A DNA stretch of 64,000 bases. It comes from Caldiserica bacterium UBA646. GTDB taxonomy: Bacteria > Caldisericota > Caldisericia > Caldisericales > Caldisericaceae. The stretch covers positions 44,667 through 108,666 of the forward strand of contig DBOM01000031.1 of assembly GCA_002299965.1 (NCBI GenBank), written 5' to 3'. Position numbers and translations under genes: made by a program. Of the stretch, positions 52,698 to 61,553 are shown piece after piece. Within the stretch, counting starts at the first letter, position 1. Each line of letters opens with the position of its first letter. The notes below the pieces were generated by a model. It did not search any database, was not told where the DNA came from, and saw only the letters and a program-made list of their open reading frames with translations.

Positions 52698-52952
52698 ATG
52701 GATAATACAAAAAGAGTAAGAAGAAAAAAGACAGCTTTTTATAAACCGAAAAAAAGAGCTTGCATGTTTTGCATAAAACACATCGATGATATTGATTATA
52801 AAGATGTTGCTATGCTTTCAAAATTCATAAGCGACAAAGGGAAAATACTCCCGCGAAGGGCCACAGGTGTATGTGCAAAACATCAGAGGCAGTTAGCGAC
52901 AGCCATTAAACGGGCAAGAGAAATGGCTCTTATTTCTTATCTGAAGAGATGA
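52698..52952 (+). CDS. rpsR: 30S ribosomal protein S18
   Basis: 84 residues. Core residues [25 protein letters not shown] are diagnostic of S18. It has the cysteine pattern CMFC with a later CAKH, suggesting the zinc-binding form found in many thermophiles and Gram-positives. SD AGAGGAGG lies before the ATG. Its stop overlaps the rplI start (ATGA). Confidence 0.97.
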   Translation: MDNTKRVRRKKTAFYKPKKRACMFCIKHIDDIDYKDVAMLSKFISDKGKILPRRATGVCAKHQRQLATAIKRAREMALISYLKR

Positions 52953-53395
52953 AAACTAAAGTAATTCTTCTGAAAGATATAAAAGGTGTAGGCAAGGCAA
53001 ACAGCGTAGTCTCTGTATCAAGAGGCTATGCTGCCAATTATCTTGTACCTCAAGGATTAGCTAAAATTGTGTCTTCTCAATATGCTGAAACAATGGTTGG
53101 CAAAATTAAAGGCAATGAAGAAGCTAGAAAAAAGAGGGCAGAGGAAGAGAAAAAAATTCTTGAAAGCAAGCAAATCGTTTTTGTAGCAAAAGCAGGAGAA
53201 GGCGACAGGCTATTTGGCTCTGTCACTTCAGCTGAAATAGGCGATAAAATTAAGAAAGTTTTTGGTCTTGATATCGACAAAAAGAAAATTGTCTTAGACG
53301 AACACATCAAAAAGCTTGGCAATTACAAGGTTGCCGTGAAACTTTACAAAACTATTCAGGCAGAACTTGACGTATTAATCGAAAAAGAAGACTAA
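52949..53395 (+). CDS. rplI: 50S ribosomal protein L9
   Basis: 148 residues: an N-terminal rRNA-binding domain ([32 protein letters not shown]), the long connecting helix ([13 protein letters not shown]) and a C-terminal domain. ATGA overlap with rpsR; dnaB starts 5 bp after the stop. Confidence 0.97.
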   Translation: MKTKVILLKDIKGVGKANSVVSVSRGYAANYLVPQGLAKIVSSQYAETMVGKIKGNEEARKKRAEEEKKILESKQIVFVAKAGEGDRLFGSVTSAEIGDKIKKVFGLDIDKKKIVLDEHIKKLGNYKVAVKLYKTIQAELDVLIEKED

Positions 53396-53400
53396 CAGCT

Positions 53401-54741
53401 ATGGCTCAGAACGACAAGAATCTTCGACTTCCTCCATACAATATTGAAGCAGAACAGTCTATAATTGGGTCAATTCTCATAGATAGAGACGCAGTTTTTA
53501 AAGTTATCAGTATGGTCGATCCTGAAGATTTTTATCGAGACGAGCATAGGTGGATTGTAAAGGCAACTTACAATCTTGCACTCGCTGAAAAACCCATAGA
53601 CATTGTTTCCGTAGCAGATAATTTAAAGAGTATGGATAAATTGGATTTTGTCGGGGGAGTCACATATCTTGCTCGTCTTGCTGATGCTGTGCCAAACTCT
53701 GCAAATGCCGGGTACTACGCTAAAATTGTAAAAGATAAATCTATTATGCGTCAGCTCATAAGCGCGGGCAGTGAAATTTCAGAGCTTGGCTTTGACGAGT
53801 CTAATGACGTAGATACGCTTATTGATAACGCCGAGAAAAAGATTTTTTCTCTTTCGGAAAAAAGGATTAAAACTTATTTTACTCAGTTAAAAGATTTTTT
53901 GGGAAGCAGCTTCGAGGCAATAGAGCGTCGCTATAAACTAAAAACCGGGTTTTCCGGGCTTCCATCTGGATTTCCAACGTTAGATAGGATAACAGGGGGA
54001 TTTCAGTCATCTGATCTTATTATTATTGCGGCAAGGCCCAGTCTCGGAAAAACGTCTCTTGCAACAAATATTTCTGAGTATCTTGCCGGGAAAGAAAAGA
54101 AAGGCGTCGCTATATTCAGCCTTGAAATGGCAAAGGAGCAGCTTGTTGAACGGATGCTTTGTTCAGCCGCGAAAGTGGATATGCAAAGGCTGAAAACAGG
54201 GTACCTCAGAGATGAAGATTGGGGCAGGCTTACGGATGCATACGGTAGTTTGTATGAGGCTCCCATTTTTATTGATGACAGCCCTGATATTTCCCTTGTA
54301 GAGATAAAAGCAAAGGCGAGAAGGTTAAAGATTGAAAACAATATAAGTCTTGTTATTGTTGATTATCTCCAGTTAATTCGGAGTAAAGGAAGAGTTGAAA
54401 ATAGAGTAGTAGAAATTTCTAACATAACGAGAGGTTTAAAGAATCTTGCGAGAGAATTAACCGTTCCGGTAATTGTGCTTTCTCAACTAAGCAGGGCGGT
54501 GGACAAGAGAGATAGTAGCAAGCCGATACTTTCAGATTTGAGAGAATCGGGATCTATAGAGCAAGATGCTGATGTTGTCATGTTTCTCTACCGGCCTGAT
54601 TCAGAGAGAACGGACGAGATAGATCTGTCAGTGGCTAAGCAGAGGAATGGACCTACGGGGAGAGTTCGGTTGTTATTCCTGAGCGAGTATACCAGGTTTG
54701 TTGAGGTAGCGAGCGAGGAGAAGCAGTTAGCGGGCTCTTGA
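53401..54741 (+). CDS. dnaB: Replicative DNA helicase DnaB
   Basis: 446 residues. The N-terminal domain starts LRLPPYNIEAEQSIIGSIL, and the RecA-like ATPase carries Walker A ARPSLGKTS near residue 213, IVDYLQLI and LSQLSRAVDKR, then SDLRESGSIEQDADVV. DnaB is the hexameric 5'-3' fork helicase. No intein is seen at the usual Walker A site. Its TGA (54739-54741) lies inside the TTGACA of the following tRNA promoter. Confidence 0.97.
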   Translation: MAQNDKNLRLPPYNIEAEQSIIGSILIDRDAVFKVISMVDPEDFYRDEHRWIVKATYNLALAEKPIDIVSVADNLKSMDKLDFVGGVTYLARLADAVPNSANAGYYAKIVKDKSIMRQLISAGSEISELGFDESNDVDTLIDNAEKKIFSLSEKRIKTYFTQLKDFLGSSFEAIERRYKLKTGFSGLPSGFPTLDRITGGFQSSDLIIIAARPSLGKTSLATNISEYLAGKEKKGVAIFSLEMAKEQLVERMLCSAAKVDMQRLKTGYLRDEDWGRLTDAYGSLYEAPIFIDDSPDISLVEIKAKARRLKIENNISLVIVDYLQLIRSKGRVENRVVEISNITRGLKNLARELTVPVIVLSQLSRAVDKRDSSKPILSDLRESGSIEQDADVVMFLYRPDSERTDEIDLSVAKQRNGPTGRVRLLFLSEYTRFVEVASEEKQLAGS

Positions 54742-54767
54742 CATAAAGGTAATAATTCGTATATTAT
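54738..54767 (+). promoter_or_regulatory. Promoter of the six-tRNA cluster
   Basis: TTGACA (54738-54743) overlapping the dnaB stop codon, 18-bp spacer, TATTAT (54762-54767). The first tRNA begins 8 bp further on. Confidence 0.7.
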
Positions 54768-54774
54768 AGACCGT

Positions 54775-54850
54775 GGGCCGTTAGCTCAGCAGGTAGAGCA
54801 TCTGCCTTTTAAGCAGAGGGTCGCAGGTTCGAATCCTGCACGGCTCACCA
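54775..54850 (+). tRNA. tRNA-Lys (TTT)
   Basis: Acceptor GGGCCGT pairs with ACGGCTC; anticodon loop CTTTTAA reads TTT (lysine); T loop TTCGAAT; encoded CCA. Confidence 0.96.
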
Positions 54851-54852
54851 AT

Positions 54853-54927
54853 GCCCCCGTGGTCTAGCGGTTAGGACATCGCCCTTTCAAGGCGGCGGCA
54901 GGAGTTCGACTCTCCTCGGGGGCACCA
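54853..54927 (+). tRNA. tRNA-Glu (TTC)
   Basis: Acceptor GCCCCCG pairs with CGGGGGC; anticodon loop CTTTCAA reads TTC (glutamate); T loop TTCGACT; encoded CCA. Confidence 0.96.
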
Positions 54928-54929
54928 AT

Positions 54930-55004
<75 letters not shown>

Positions 55005-55054
55005 GAAGTATGTATGTTGCAAACTAGGTGATTTTTTATATAATTATATTAAGC

Positions 55055-55130
55055 GGGGTCGTAGTGTAGCGGTTAACATGCTGGCCTGTCACGCCGGAGA
55101 CCGTGGGTTCGAATCCCATCGATCCCGCCA
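55055..55130 (+). tRNA. tRNA-Asp (GTC)
   Basis: Acceptor GGGGTCG pairs with CGATCCC with G73 discriminator, usual for Asp; anticodon loop CTGTCAC reads GTC; encoded CCA. The 50-bp gap before it is AT-rich (TATAATTATATT at 55038-55049) and may hold a second promoter. Confidence 0.95.
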
Positions 55131-55137
55131 ATTTAGA

Positions 55138-55212
55138 GCGGGAGTAGCTCAGAGGTAGAGCACTGCCTTGCCAAGGCAGCTGTCGCGGGTTCAAGTCCCG
55201 TCTTCCGCTCCA
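55138..55212 (+). tRNA. tRNA-Gly (GCC)
   Basis: Acceptor GCGGGAG pairs with CTTCCGC; anticodon loop TTGCCAA reads GCC (glycine); T loop TTCAAGT; encoded CCA. Confidence 0.96.
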
Positions 55213-55232
55213 TTTTTATTTTGCAGATTGAG

Positions 55233-55308
55233 GCCGGCGTAGCTCAATTGGTAGAGCAGCTGATCCGTAATCAGCAGGTTGTCTGTTCAAGTCAGATCGC
55301 CGGCTCCA
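55233..55308 (+). tRNA. tRNA-Thr (CGT)
   Basis: Acceptor GCCGGCG pairs with CGCCGGC; anticodon stem GCTGA/TCAGC with loop TCCGTAA reads CGT (threonine); encoded CCA. hppA begins 25 bp later. Confidence 0.95.
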
Positions 55309-55333
55309 AATATAAAAATTTAAGGAGGAGAGG

Positions 55334-57334
55334 ATGGAGAGTTTCGGTATCGTAATCATTTCTGGTGTTTTATCGTTAATTGTTGCTCTTTTTCTTGCTA
55401 TGTCTGTTATGAAAAAAAGCCCTGGCAATTCACTGATGATAAAAATCTCTGCTGCCATCCAAAAAGGCGCCTCTGCATTTTTAATTGAAGAATATAAGAC
55501 AATGGCCGTATGGGTTTTAGTTTTTGCAGTTGTTATCGGATTTATCATATCCTGGTATGTTGCTCTCAGTTTTGTGATAGGAACGATACTTTCTGTAACT
55601 GCCGGTTTTCTTGGCATGACTATTGCGACTCGCGCCAACGGAAGAACCGCTCATGCTGCTCGTTCAAGCATGGGAGATGCTCTCCGTATTGCATTTTCCG
55701 GGGGATCTGTAATGGGGCTTACCGTTACCGGCTTGGGCATTTTAGGCTCGGTATTAATATATCTGTTTTCTTTACGTTTTCTCTCTTCCGTTATTAACCC
55801 TCTCATTGTCGTTGTAGGATATTCAATGGGGGCAAGTTTTGTGGCGTTGTTTGCTCGTGTAGGCGGTGGAATTTACACCAAGGCTGCTGATGTCGGGGCT
55901 GATCTTGTAGGGAAAGTGGAAGCAGGAATTCCCGAAGATGATCCGCGAAATCCGGCAGTAATTGCAGATAATGTAGGAGACAATGTTGGAGATGTTGCGG
56001 GTATGGGAGCAGATTTGTATGAATCTTACGTTGGTTCGATTCTAAGCGGAATGATATTAGGAAGTCTTGCTTTTGGAATAAATGGAATAAAATTTGTATA
56101 TCTTATCGCAGGATACGGGATCTTTTCTTCTCTTATCGGGGTGCTCTTTGTTCTTGCCACTTCCAGGGGCAAAATAAATCCTCAAAGGGCGTTAAATTCA
56201 GGCACTCTTGTGGCCAATATTATTGCTGTACTGTTTGCTTTTTATCTTTCCAGGACCGTGCTTCAAAGCACTGGTGCTTTTATTGCCGTGTTTACGGGGC
56301 TTGTTGTTGGCCTTGCCATTGGCTTTGTTACCCAATATTTTACAAGTGGGAAGCCGATAAGAATTATTGCCAAAGCTTCTTCAGAAGGTGGTGCTGCTAC
56401 GACAATTCTTTCAGGGATGGCCATTGGTTTGCAAAGCACTTTCCTTCCGCTTATTTTTATTGCAGTTGGAGTTGTCGTTTCTTATATGGCTGTAGGCATT
56501 TTTGGAATTGCCCTTGCAGGAATTGGCATGCTGACTACATTGGGAATAAGCTTAAGTGTTGATGCGTATGGACCGATTGCTGATAATGCCGGAGGAATCG
56601 CTGAAATGTCGGGACTCCCGGAAGAAGTGAGAGAAAGAACTGACGTGCTGGATGCTTTAGGTAATACTACTGCTGCCATGGGTAAGGGATTTGCTATTGG
56701 CTCAGCTGCGCTTACGGCACTGGCTCTTTTTTCTTCTTATGCAAAAGCCGTTGACCTGAGCAGTTTATCTCTTCTTTCCCCTTATGTTATAGCTGGAGCA
56801 CTCATTGGAAGCGCTTTACCTTTTCTTTTTGCTTCATTTTCCATTATGGCAGTGAGTGATACAGCCAATCTTATGGTGCAGGAAGTAAGGCGCCAGTTTC
56901 ATTCAATACCGGGCTTGATGCTTGGAAAAGCAGACCCCGATTACAAAAGTTGTGTTGCTATAAGTACAAAAGGGGCGTTGAAAAATATGATAAAACCATC
57001 GCTTATCGCCATTGTTGCTCCCTTTGCGACATTCTTTATATTTGGAAGTTACGGCAAAGAGGCACTTGGCGGATTGCTTGCCGGTGCTCTTATCAGCGGT
57101 GTCTTGCTTGCCATTTATATGGCTAACGCCGGCGCAAGCTGGGACAATGCTAAGAAATTTATAGAGCAGGGAAATTTTGGAGGAAAAGGTTCAGAAGCGC
57201 ACAGAGCTTCTGTCGTCGGAGATACGGTTGGAGATCCGTTGAAAGATACTGCCGGTCCATCTTTAAATATATTGATAAAGCTGATGTCAACTATATCTCT
57301 TTTATTTGGGCCTTTTCTTATGAGGTTCTTATAG
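55334..57334 (+). CDS. hppA: Membrane ion-translocating pyrophosphatase, K+-dependent type
   Basis: 666 residues, about 16 membrane helices. It hydrolyses pyrophosphate to pump H+ and/or Na+. Catalytic segment GADLVGKVEAGIPEDDPRNPA near residue 188, then DNVGDNVGD. GNTTAAMGKG near 444 has alanine where K+-independent enzymes have lysine (GNTTKA), so K+ activation is expected. The gate helix DLYESYVGS places glutamate as in Na+-pumping enzymes such as that of Thermotoga maritima; ion choice remains inference. SD AAGGAGGAG is strong. It follows the tRNA cluster and precedes an LCP gene by 1 bp. Confidence 0.95.
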   Translation: MESFGIVIISGVLSLIVALFLAMSVMKKSPGNSLMIKISAAIQKGASAFLIEEYKTMAVWVLVFAVVIGFIISWYVALSFVIGTILSVTAGFLGMTIATRANGRTAHAARSSMGDALRIAFSGGSVMGLTVTGLGILGSVLIYLFSLRFLSSVINPLIVVVGYSMGASFVALFARVGGGIYTKAADVGADLVGKVEAGIPEDDPRNPAVIADNVGDNVGDVAGMGADLYESYVGSILSGMILGSLAFGINGIKFVYLIAGYGIFSSLIGVLFVLATSRGKINPQRALNSGTLVANIIAVLFAFYLSRTVLQSTGAFIAVFTGLVVGLAIGFVTQYFTSGKPIRIIAKASSEGGAATTILSGMAIGLQSTFLPLIFIAVGVVVSYMAVGIFGIALAGIGMLTTLGISLSVDAYGPIADNAGGIAEMSGLPEEVRERTDVLDALGNTTAAMGKGFAIGSAALTALALFSSYAKAVDLSSLSLLSPYVIAGALIGSALPFLFASFSIMAVSDTANLMVQEVRRQFHSIPGLMLGKADPDYKSCVAISTKGALKNMIKPSLIAIVAPFATFFIFGSYGKEALGGLLAGALISGVLLAIYMANAGASWDNAKKFIEQGNFGGKGSEAHRASVVGDTVGDPLKDTAGPSLNILIKLMSTISLLFGPFLMRFL

Positions 57335-57335
57335 T

Positions 57336-58298
57336 ATGAAAAAACTTATGAAGATGGCGGGTGTGTGGCTTATTGTCATCTGTGTTGTCATTGTTGGCGT
57401 TTATATTTTGAATACCGTGCGGAGCATAGGCAATATCAATACTAATCCTGACGGAACAACCGTAGAGGTTCCAATGGATCTTACTAAAAATATAAATATT
57501 CTTGTTCTGGGAACAGACCAGCGAGACAGGGAAGAAGCTGCTCGCTCAGACGTTATTATGGTTGTTAACATCAACCCCAAAACCAAAGAGGCGAGTTTGC
57601 TTTCTATACCTCGTGATACCCGAGTGTTTATTCCCGAGCATGGCTACGACAAAATCAATTCCGCTTATAATTTTTTATATATTAAAGATGGAGGCCCCGA
57701 ACTTACTATAAAGGTTGTGGAAAATCTTCTGGGATTGGATGAAGGAGATATTCCATATTTTGCCGTTGTAAATTTTGAGGGATTTATAAATGTAATCGAT
57801 GCGCTGGGTGGAGTGGATATCTCTGTGGAGGAACCTATGCATTATCATTCTATGCGCGGTGATGTAATTATCGACATTGAGCCTGGACTGCAACATTTTG
57901 ACGGTGAAAAAGCACTTGAATATGCCAGATTCCGTCATGATCAATACGGAGATTATACGGAAAGCGAATACGATGGTTTATTGCATGGAAGGGTAATAAG
58001 GCAGCAAAAGCTTGTGCAAGCACTCATAGAGCAGAGCAAAAGCTGGAATACGATATGGCGGCTTCCAACCATTGCAGAGACAGTGGGAGATGCTGTTTAT
58101 ACTAACATCACTATTTCACAGATTACAAAAATTGCACTGATCTTTAAAAACATCTCTAGCGATAATTTTAACATAATCCCTTTTACCGGTGGCAGAGACG
58201 AGTTTATTGAAGAGCGATGGTATATCGTTCCCGATTATGATAAACTCAAAGAAATAGGAAGGGAATATTTTTCAACTAATGGACAAAACGGCGAGTAA
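57336..58298 (+). CDS. LytR-CpsA-Psr (LCP) family protein
   Basis: 320 residues. One N-terminal membrane anchor (about 8-27) and an outside LCP domain: ILVLGTDQRDREEAARSD, LLSIPRDTRVFIPEHGYDKIN, ALGGVDISVEEPM and ALEYARFRHD with the conserved arginines. LCP enzymes move undecaprenyl-linked glycopolymers onto peptidoglycan. This suggests wall glycopolymers, to which SLH proteins like the one at 25182 could bind. It starts 1 bp after the hppA stop and overlaps the next gene by 20 bp. Confidence 0.94.
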   Translation: MKKLMKMAGVWLIVICVVIVGVYILNTVRSIGNINTNPDGTTVEVPMDLTKNINILVLGTDQRDREEAARSDVIMVVNINPKTKEASLLSIPRDTRVFIPEHGYDKINSAYNFLYIKDGGPELTIKVVENLLGLDEGDIPYFAVVNFEGFINVIDALGGVDISVEEPMHYHSMRGDVIIDIEPGLQHFDGEKALEYARFRHDQYGDYTESEYDGLLHGRVIRQQKLVQALIEQSKSWNTIWRLPTIAETVGDAVYTNITISQITKIALIFKNISSDNFNIIPFTGGRDEFIEERWYIVPDYDKLKEIGREYFSTNGQNGE

Positions 58299-58866
58299 AC
58301 ATACAAAAAACTTTAAGATGCCACCAGGGCAAAAACCAATATCTCAATTGCCTTTAATATCTGTTTTAGAAGTGCCGGATATTGATATAAATAAGTATCG
58401 CTTAAAAATATACGGGCTTGTCGATAAAGAAAAAGTTTTTACATATCAGGAAATTTTGGATTTACCCTCTATCACAAAGCAATTTGACATTCACTGTGTT
58501 GATAAATGGAGCTATATGGGACTTGTTTTTGAAGGAGTTTTGCCGAAAGAACTATTTAAAGGTGTGACGATTAGAAGTAATGCAAAATTTGTCGTTGTGC
58601 ACACGGTTGAAGGCTATACCACAGAACTTCCCCTCGATTTTTTTCTCAGCGATAATACACTGCTTGTATACAAATCAAATGGAAAGCCGCTTGATTTAGC
58701 CCATGGATACCCTTTTCGCCTTGTCGTAAATGACAAATATGCATACAAAGATCCGAAGTGGGTTTCAGCATTTGAAGTAGTAGAGGAAGACATCCCGGGA
58801 TACTGGGAGAAGAAAGGGTACGATCACTCAGCAGATGTCTTCAAGGAAGAGCGCTTTACAAAATAA
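58279..58866 (+). CDS. Oxidoreductase molybdopterin-binding domain protein (sulfite oxidase-like fold)
   Basis: 195 residues covering only the molybdopterin domain. FDIHCVDKWSYMGLVFEGV near residue 73 places the molybdenum-ligating cysteine, and YTTELPLDFFLSDNTLLVY and GYPFRLVVNDKYAYKDPKW are the usual later blocks. No Tat signal and no dimerisation domain are present, so it is cytoplasmic or partner-dependent. It overlaps the LCP gene by 20 bp with no close SD. Substrate unknown. Confidence 0.85.
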   Translation: MDKTASKHTKNFKMPPGQKPISQLPLISVLEVPDIDINKYRLKIYGLVDKEKVFTYQEILDLPSITKQFDIHCVDKWSYMGLVFEGVLPKELFKGVTIRSNAKFVVVHTVEGYTTELPLDFFLSDNTLLVYKSNGKPLDLAHGYPFRLVVNDKYAYKDPKWVSAFEVVEEDIPGYWEKKGYDHSADVFKEERFTK

Positions 58867-58926
58867 TTAGTTATAAGTTTTTCTATTTAAATCCGGTATA
58901 TAAAGCGTTTTATTCGGAATTGTGAC

Positions 58927-59850
58927 TTATTTGATGTTCCTTGTTTTTGTTCCGGGCTTTCCTTCGGTTGTATTATCATAGAAACGCTGTGTAGGATATG
59001 CGAAATCAATATCTTTGCTTTTTCCGAATGCGTCGAGAATATCTTCCGAAATTACTTCCGCACTTCCCCTTCTATTTTTTATTCTACACAGATATCTGAC
59101 TGTAAGAAGCACTCCGCTGTCATTAACGCTTGTATAGACAATTGGTTTGGTATGTTTATAAATTATAACAAATCTTTTACTTGCTTTTTCTATACTTTTT
59201 TTTGCAGTGTCACTTATTTTCTCACTGTACTTTTCAGCAATTTCCAAAAGGATTTTCTTTGCCTTTCTCCAGTCACTTTCAAATGTCACAAGTACAGGGA
59301 TTTCATTCCAGACATAAGGGAACCCCTCTGTGTAGTTTACAAGTGGTCCTGTGATTATCGTTCCATTTGGTATATGAATAATTCTTCCTGTACTTTGGTC
59401 GGCATCTACCCAGTTTCCTACTTCAAGCAAAATAAATTGGAAAACACCTATATCTATTACGTCTCCTATATGCCCATTGACTTCTATTCTGTCCCCCAAT
59501 TTAAATGGCCTGTTCGTCATAATAAATATCCAGGCAGCGATGTCTACAATTGGATCTTTTAACGCAATAGAGATGCCAGCGGAAAGGAGACCTAAATAAG
59601 TGGCGAGGGGTTGAAAGCCTCTAAACCATACAAAACCCAGGAAGAGTAAGTTTAGGACAATTGCTGTATAGTTCAGTGCCTTTCGCCAGTTGTAACGTGT
59701 GCGTGGGTCTTTTACCCTTCTATTTACAATTCTTACAATTGAGCGTCGGATAAGCCAGACGAAAAGGATAATAAAGATAGAAATTAAAATCTTAATTAAA
59801 ACTGTTTTATCTACAGCTAAACTTTCAAATACATTGAGAATTTCTTTCAT
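58927..59850 (-). CDS. MscS-family mechanosensitive channel
   Basis: 307 residues: two to three membrane helices (about 17-37, 60-80, 85-105), then the MscS beta domain (FIMTNRPFKLGDRIEVNGHIGDV, IHIPNGTIITGPLVNYT) and a C-terminal alpha/beta part. Such channels release solutes on hypo-osmotic shock. TATAAT ends 5 nt before the ATG and there is no SD, so it may also be expressed from its own near-leaderless transcript. It lies 21 bp after the SDR gene. Confidence 0.92.
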   Translation of the reverse strand: MKEILNVFESLAVDKTVLIKILISIFIILFVWLIRRSIVRIVNRRVKDPRTRYNWRKALNYTAIVLNLLFLGFVWFRGFQPLATYLGLLSAGISIALKDPIVDIAAWIFIMTNRPFKLGDRIEVNGHIGDVIDIGVFQFILLEVGNWVDADQSTGRIIHIPNGTIITGPLVNYTEGFPYVWNEIPVLVTFESDWRKAKKILLEIAEKYSEKISDTAKKSIEKASKRFVIIYKHTKPIVYTSVNDSGVLLTVRYLCRIKNRRGSAEVISEDILDAFGKSKDIDFAYPTQRFYDNTTEGKPGTKTRNIK

Positions 59851-59855
59851 AACTT

Positions 59856-59861
59856 ATTATA
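59856..59861 (-). promoter_or_regulatory. -10 box of mscS-like gene (near-leaderless)
   Basis: Minus-strand TATAAT, 5 nt from the ATG, with a TTGATA about 15 bp upstream as a poor -35. It sits between the SDR gene end and the channel start. Confidence 0.4.
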
Positions 59862-59871
59862 TATCTAAAAA

Positions 59872-60864
59872 TCAATTATCAAAATTAATTTTCTCCATTT
59901 TCTTAAACCACCGTATTGCATCTTTTATACTTTCTTTTAACGGACGGACAGTGTATCCCAATTCCTCTTGTGCCTTTTTGCTGCTTATCAACGAATTTGA
60001 TCCAAGCACCTTTATCGAGTATGCAGTAAATAGCGGTTTTGTATGCGTGATACTGTAATAGATTGGCATAATGGGTGCAGTAGCTGTTGCAAGAAGGTAA
60101 GGGACTTTAAATGAAGGTGCCTTTACTCCGGTGAATTCTTCCAGTATCTTCAGTAGCGAATAAATCGAGATTCTTTCTCCTGAGAGGATATAACTTTCTC
60201 CTCTTTTTCCTTTTTCTGCGGCAAGAATGTGTCCTTTTGCAACATCACGGACATCCACAAAATCGTATGCGCCGTCTATATATGCTTTAAGCCTTTTGTG
60301 GGCAAAGTCCAGTATCAACTGTCCCATTTCAGAAATCTTGTAATCATAGGGGCCGGTGATTCCTGTCGGGCACAGTATCACTGCATCAAGTCCTTTTTCA
60401 ATTCCCTTCAAAACTTCTCGAGTGGCCAATGCTTTGGATTTTGCATAGTCTCCTTTTACTTCATTCGGGTCAAACGGGAATGATTCATCTATTATTGTAC
60501 CTTTGGGCGGCTCAGCGATAGCGTGAACCGAGCTTGTATAAACCAGCCGCTTAACGCCTGTTTCCAAGCAGGTATTTACCACGTTGCGCGTGCCTATCAC
60601 GTTAACCTCGTTCATTAGCTTTTCTTTTCCCTTAGAAATTGCAACAACGCCAGCCATGTGATAAACGATATCTGCACCTGTAAATGCTTTGACAAGAGAA
60701 TTAATATCTCTCACATCCCCTGTTACTTGCTCTATGTTTAAGTTTTTTATTGGTGCAGTATCTTCTGACGGAAGAATAACAGCTCTCACATCTTCTTTGT
60801 TCTTAACGAGTTCCCTTGCGAGATTATTTCCTAAATGTCCTGTTGCTCCGACAATAACAATCAT
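59872..60864 (-). CDS. NAD-dependent epimerase/dehydratase (extended SDR)
   Basis: 330 residues. The Rossmann nucleotide motif GATGHLGNNLA opens it; HMAGVVA and YTSSVHA follow, and the catalytic YAKSK lies near residue 140. It resembles dihydroflavonol-4-reductase/HpnA-type sugar or lipid reductases. SD AAGGGAGC lies in the 3-bp gap and the tetR end, so it is read with tetR. The substrate may be the signal to which TetR responds, but nothing proves it. Confidence 0.9.
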   Translation of the reverse strand: MIVIVGATGHLGNNLARELVKNKEDVRAVILPSEDTAPIKNLNIEQVTGDVRDINSLVKAFTGADIVYHMAGVVAISKGKEKLMNEVNVIGTRNVVNTCLETGVKRLVYTSSVHAIAEPPKGTIIDESFPFDPNEVKGDYAKSKALATREVLKGIEKGLDAVILCPTGITGPYDYKISEMGQLILDFAHKRLKAYIDGAYDFVDVRDVAKGHILAAEKGKRGESYILSGERISIYSLLKILEEFTGVKAPSFKVPYLLATATAPIMPIYYSITHTKPLFTAYSIKVLGSNSLISSKKAQEELGYTVRPLKESIKDAIRWFKKMEKINFDN

Positions 60865-60867
60865 TTT

Positions 60868-61434
60868 TTAGCTCCCTTCTTTTGCGTTCAACCCGTACCA
60901 GATTTTTTTACTAAGTTTTTTAATATGAGGTGTTTTTCCTTCCATTGTAACTTCTATCCAGAAAGCAAGAGTAGTGCCCCATATTAGTGTTATGTCTTCC
61001 TTGTTGCAGCTCCCTTTTAGTGAAATAATAAAGAATTTTAGAGCTTCCTTTATTTTTTTATTTATTGATTCGCTGAGCATCTTTCTTGAATCTATTGGCG
61101 CAAACCCTGTTTCTCTTAGAGAGATAATAATGCTCGGGGTGTACGTCCTTGCAAGCGAAAGGTTAGTACGAAAAAATTCTTCCAGCGCCTCAACAGGATT
61201 ATCTTTTTCTTTTATGTTGTTTTCAAGTTCATTCTTTATCGAATCGATTACCGTATTTACAATTTCTTTGAGGAGCTCTTCCTTTGAGCTAAAGTATGTG
61301 TAGAAATTGCCTTTTGAAATGCCAGAAAGTTCTGTAATTTCAGCAATTGATGTTCTGTCAAATCCTTTTTTTAGGAAAAGCACTAATGCCGAGTCTACTA
61401 TTTTCTTTCTTTTATCTATTTTCTTTTTCTTCAT
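60868..61434 (-). CDS. TetR-family transcriptional regulator
   Basis: 188 residues. The N-terminal helix-turn-helix (residues about 10-57) has IVDSALVLFLKKGFDRTSIAEI and GISKGNFYTYFSSKEELL, classic TetR. The ligand domain is divergent. SD AGAGGTG. A perfect 18-bp palindrome covers the predicted transcription start, so autorepression of the tetR-SDR(-mscS) unit is likely. Ligand unknown. Confidence 0.95.
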   Translation of the reverse strand: MKKKKIDKRKKIVDSALVLFLKKGFDRTSIAEITELSGISKGNFYTYFSSKEELLKEIVNTVIDSIKNELENNIKEKDNPVEALEEFFRTNLSLARTYTPSIIISLRETGFAPIDSRKMLSESINKKIKEALKFFIISLKGSCNKEDITLIWGTTLAFWIEVTMEGKTPHIKKLSKKIWYGLNAKEGS

Positions 61435-61447
61435 TTTTCACCTCTTA

Positions 61448-61465
61448 TGACTGACCGTTCAGTCA
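61448..61465 (-). promoter_or_regulatory. TetR operator palindrome
   Basis: TGACTGA and TCAGTCA flank a central CCGT, a form widely seen at TetR-regulator operators. It begins about 11 nt downstream of the -10 box, over or just past the start of transcription. Confidence 0.8.
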
Positions 61466-61476
61466 GTTTTAATTTT

Positions 61477-61504
61477 ATTATAACTTTATAAATTCTCCTG
61501 TCAA
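61477..61504 (-). promoter_or_regulatory. tetR operon promoter
   Basis: Minus strand TTGACA (61499-61504), 16-bp spacer, TATAAT (61477-61482), both perfect consensus. Confidence 0.85.
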
Positions 61505-61553
61505 GAGGTTTTGTTTTTACATCTTTGTTTTTATGTCTTTTACTTTTTTTTTT

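Noticed and set aside
55216..55638. Minus-strand 140-codon frame
   Set aside because: It is antisense to tRNA-Thr and the hppA N-terminus; the strong hppA family match decides the strand.
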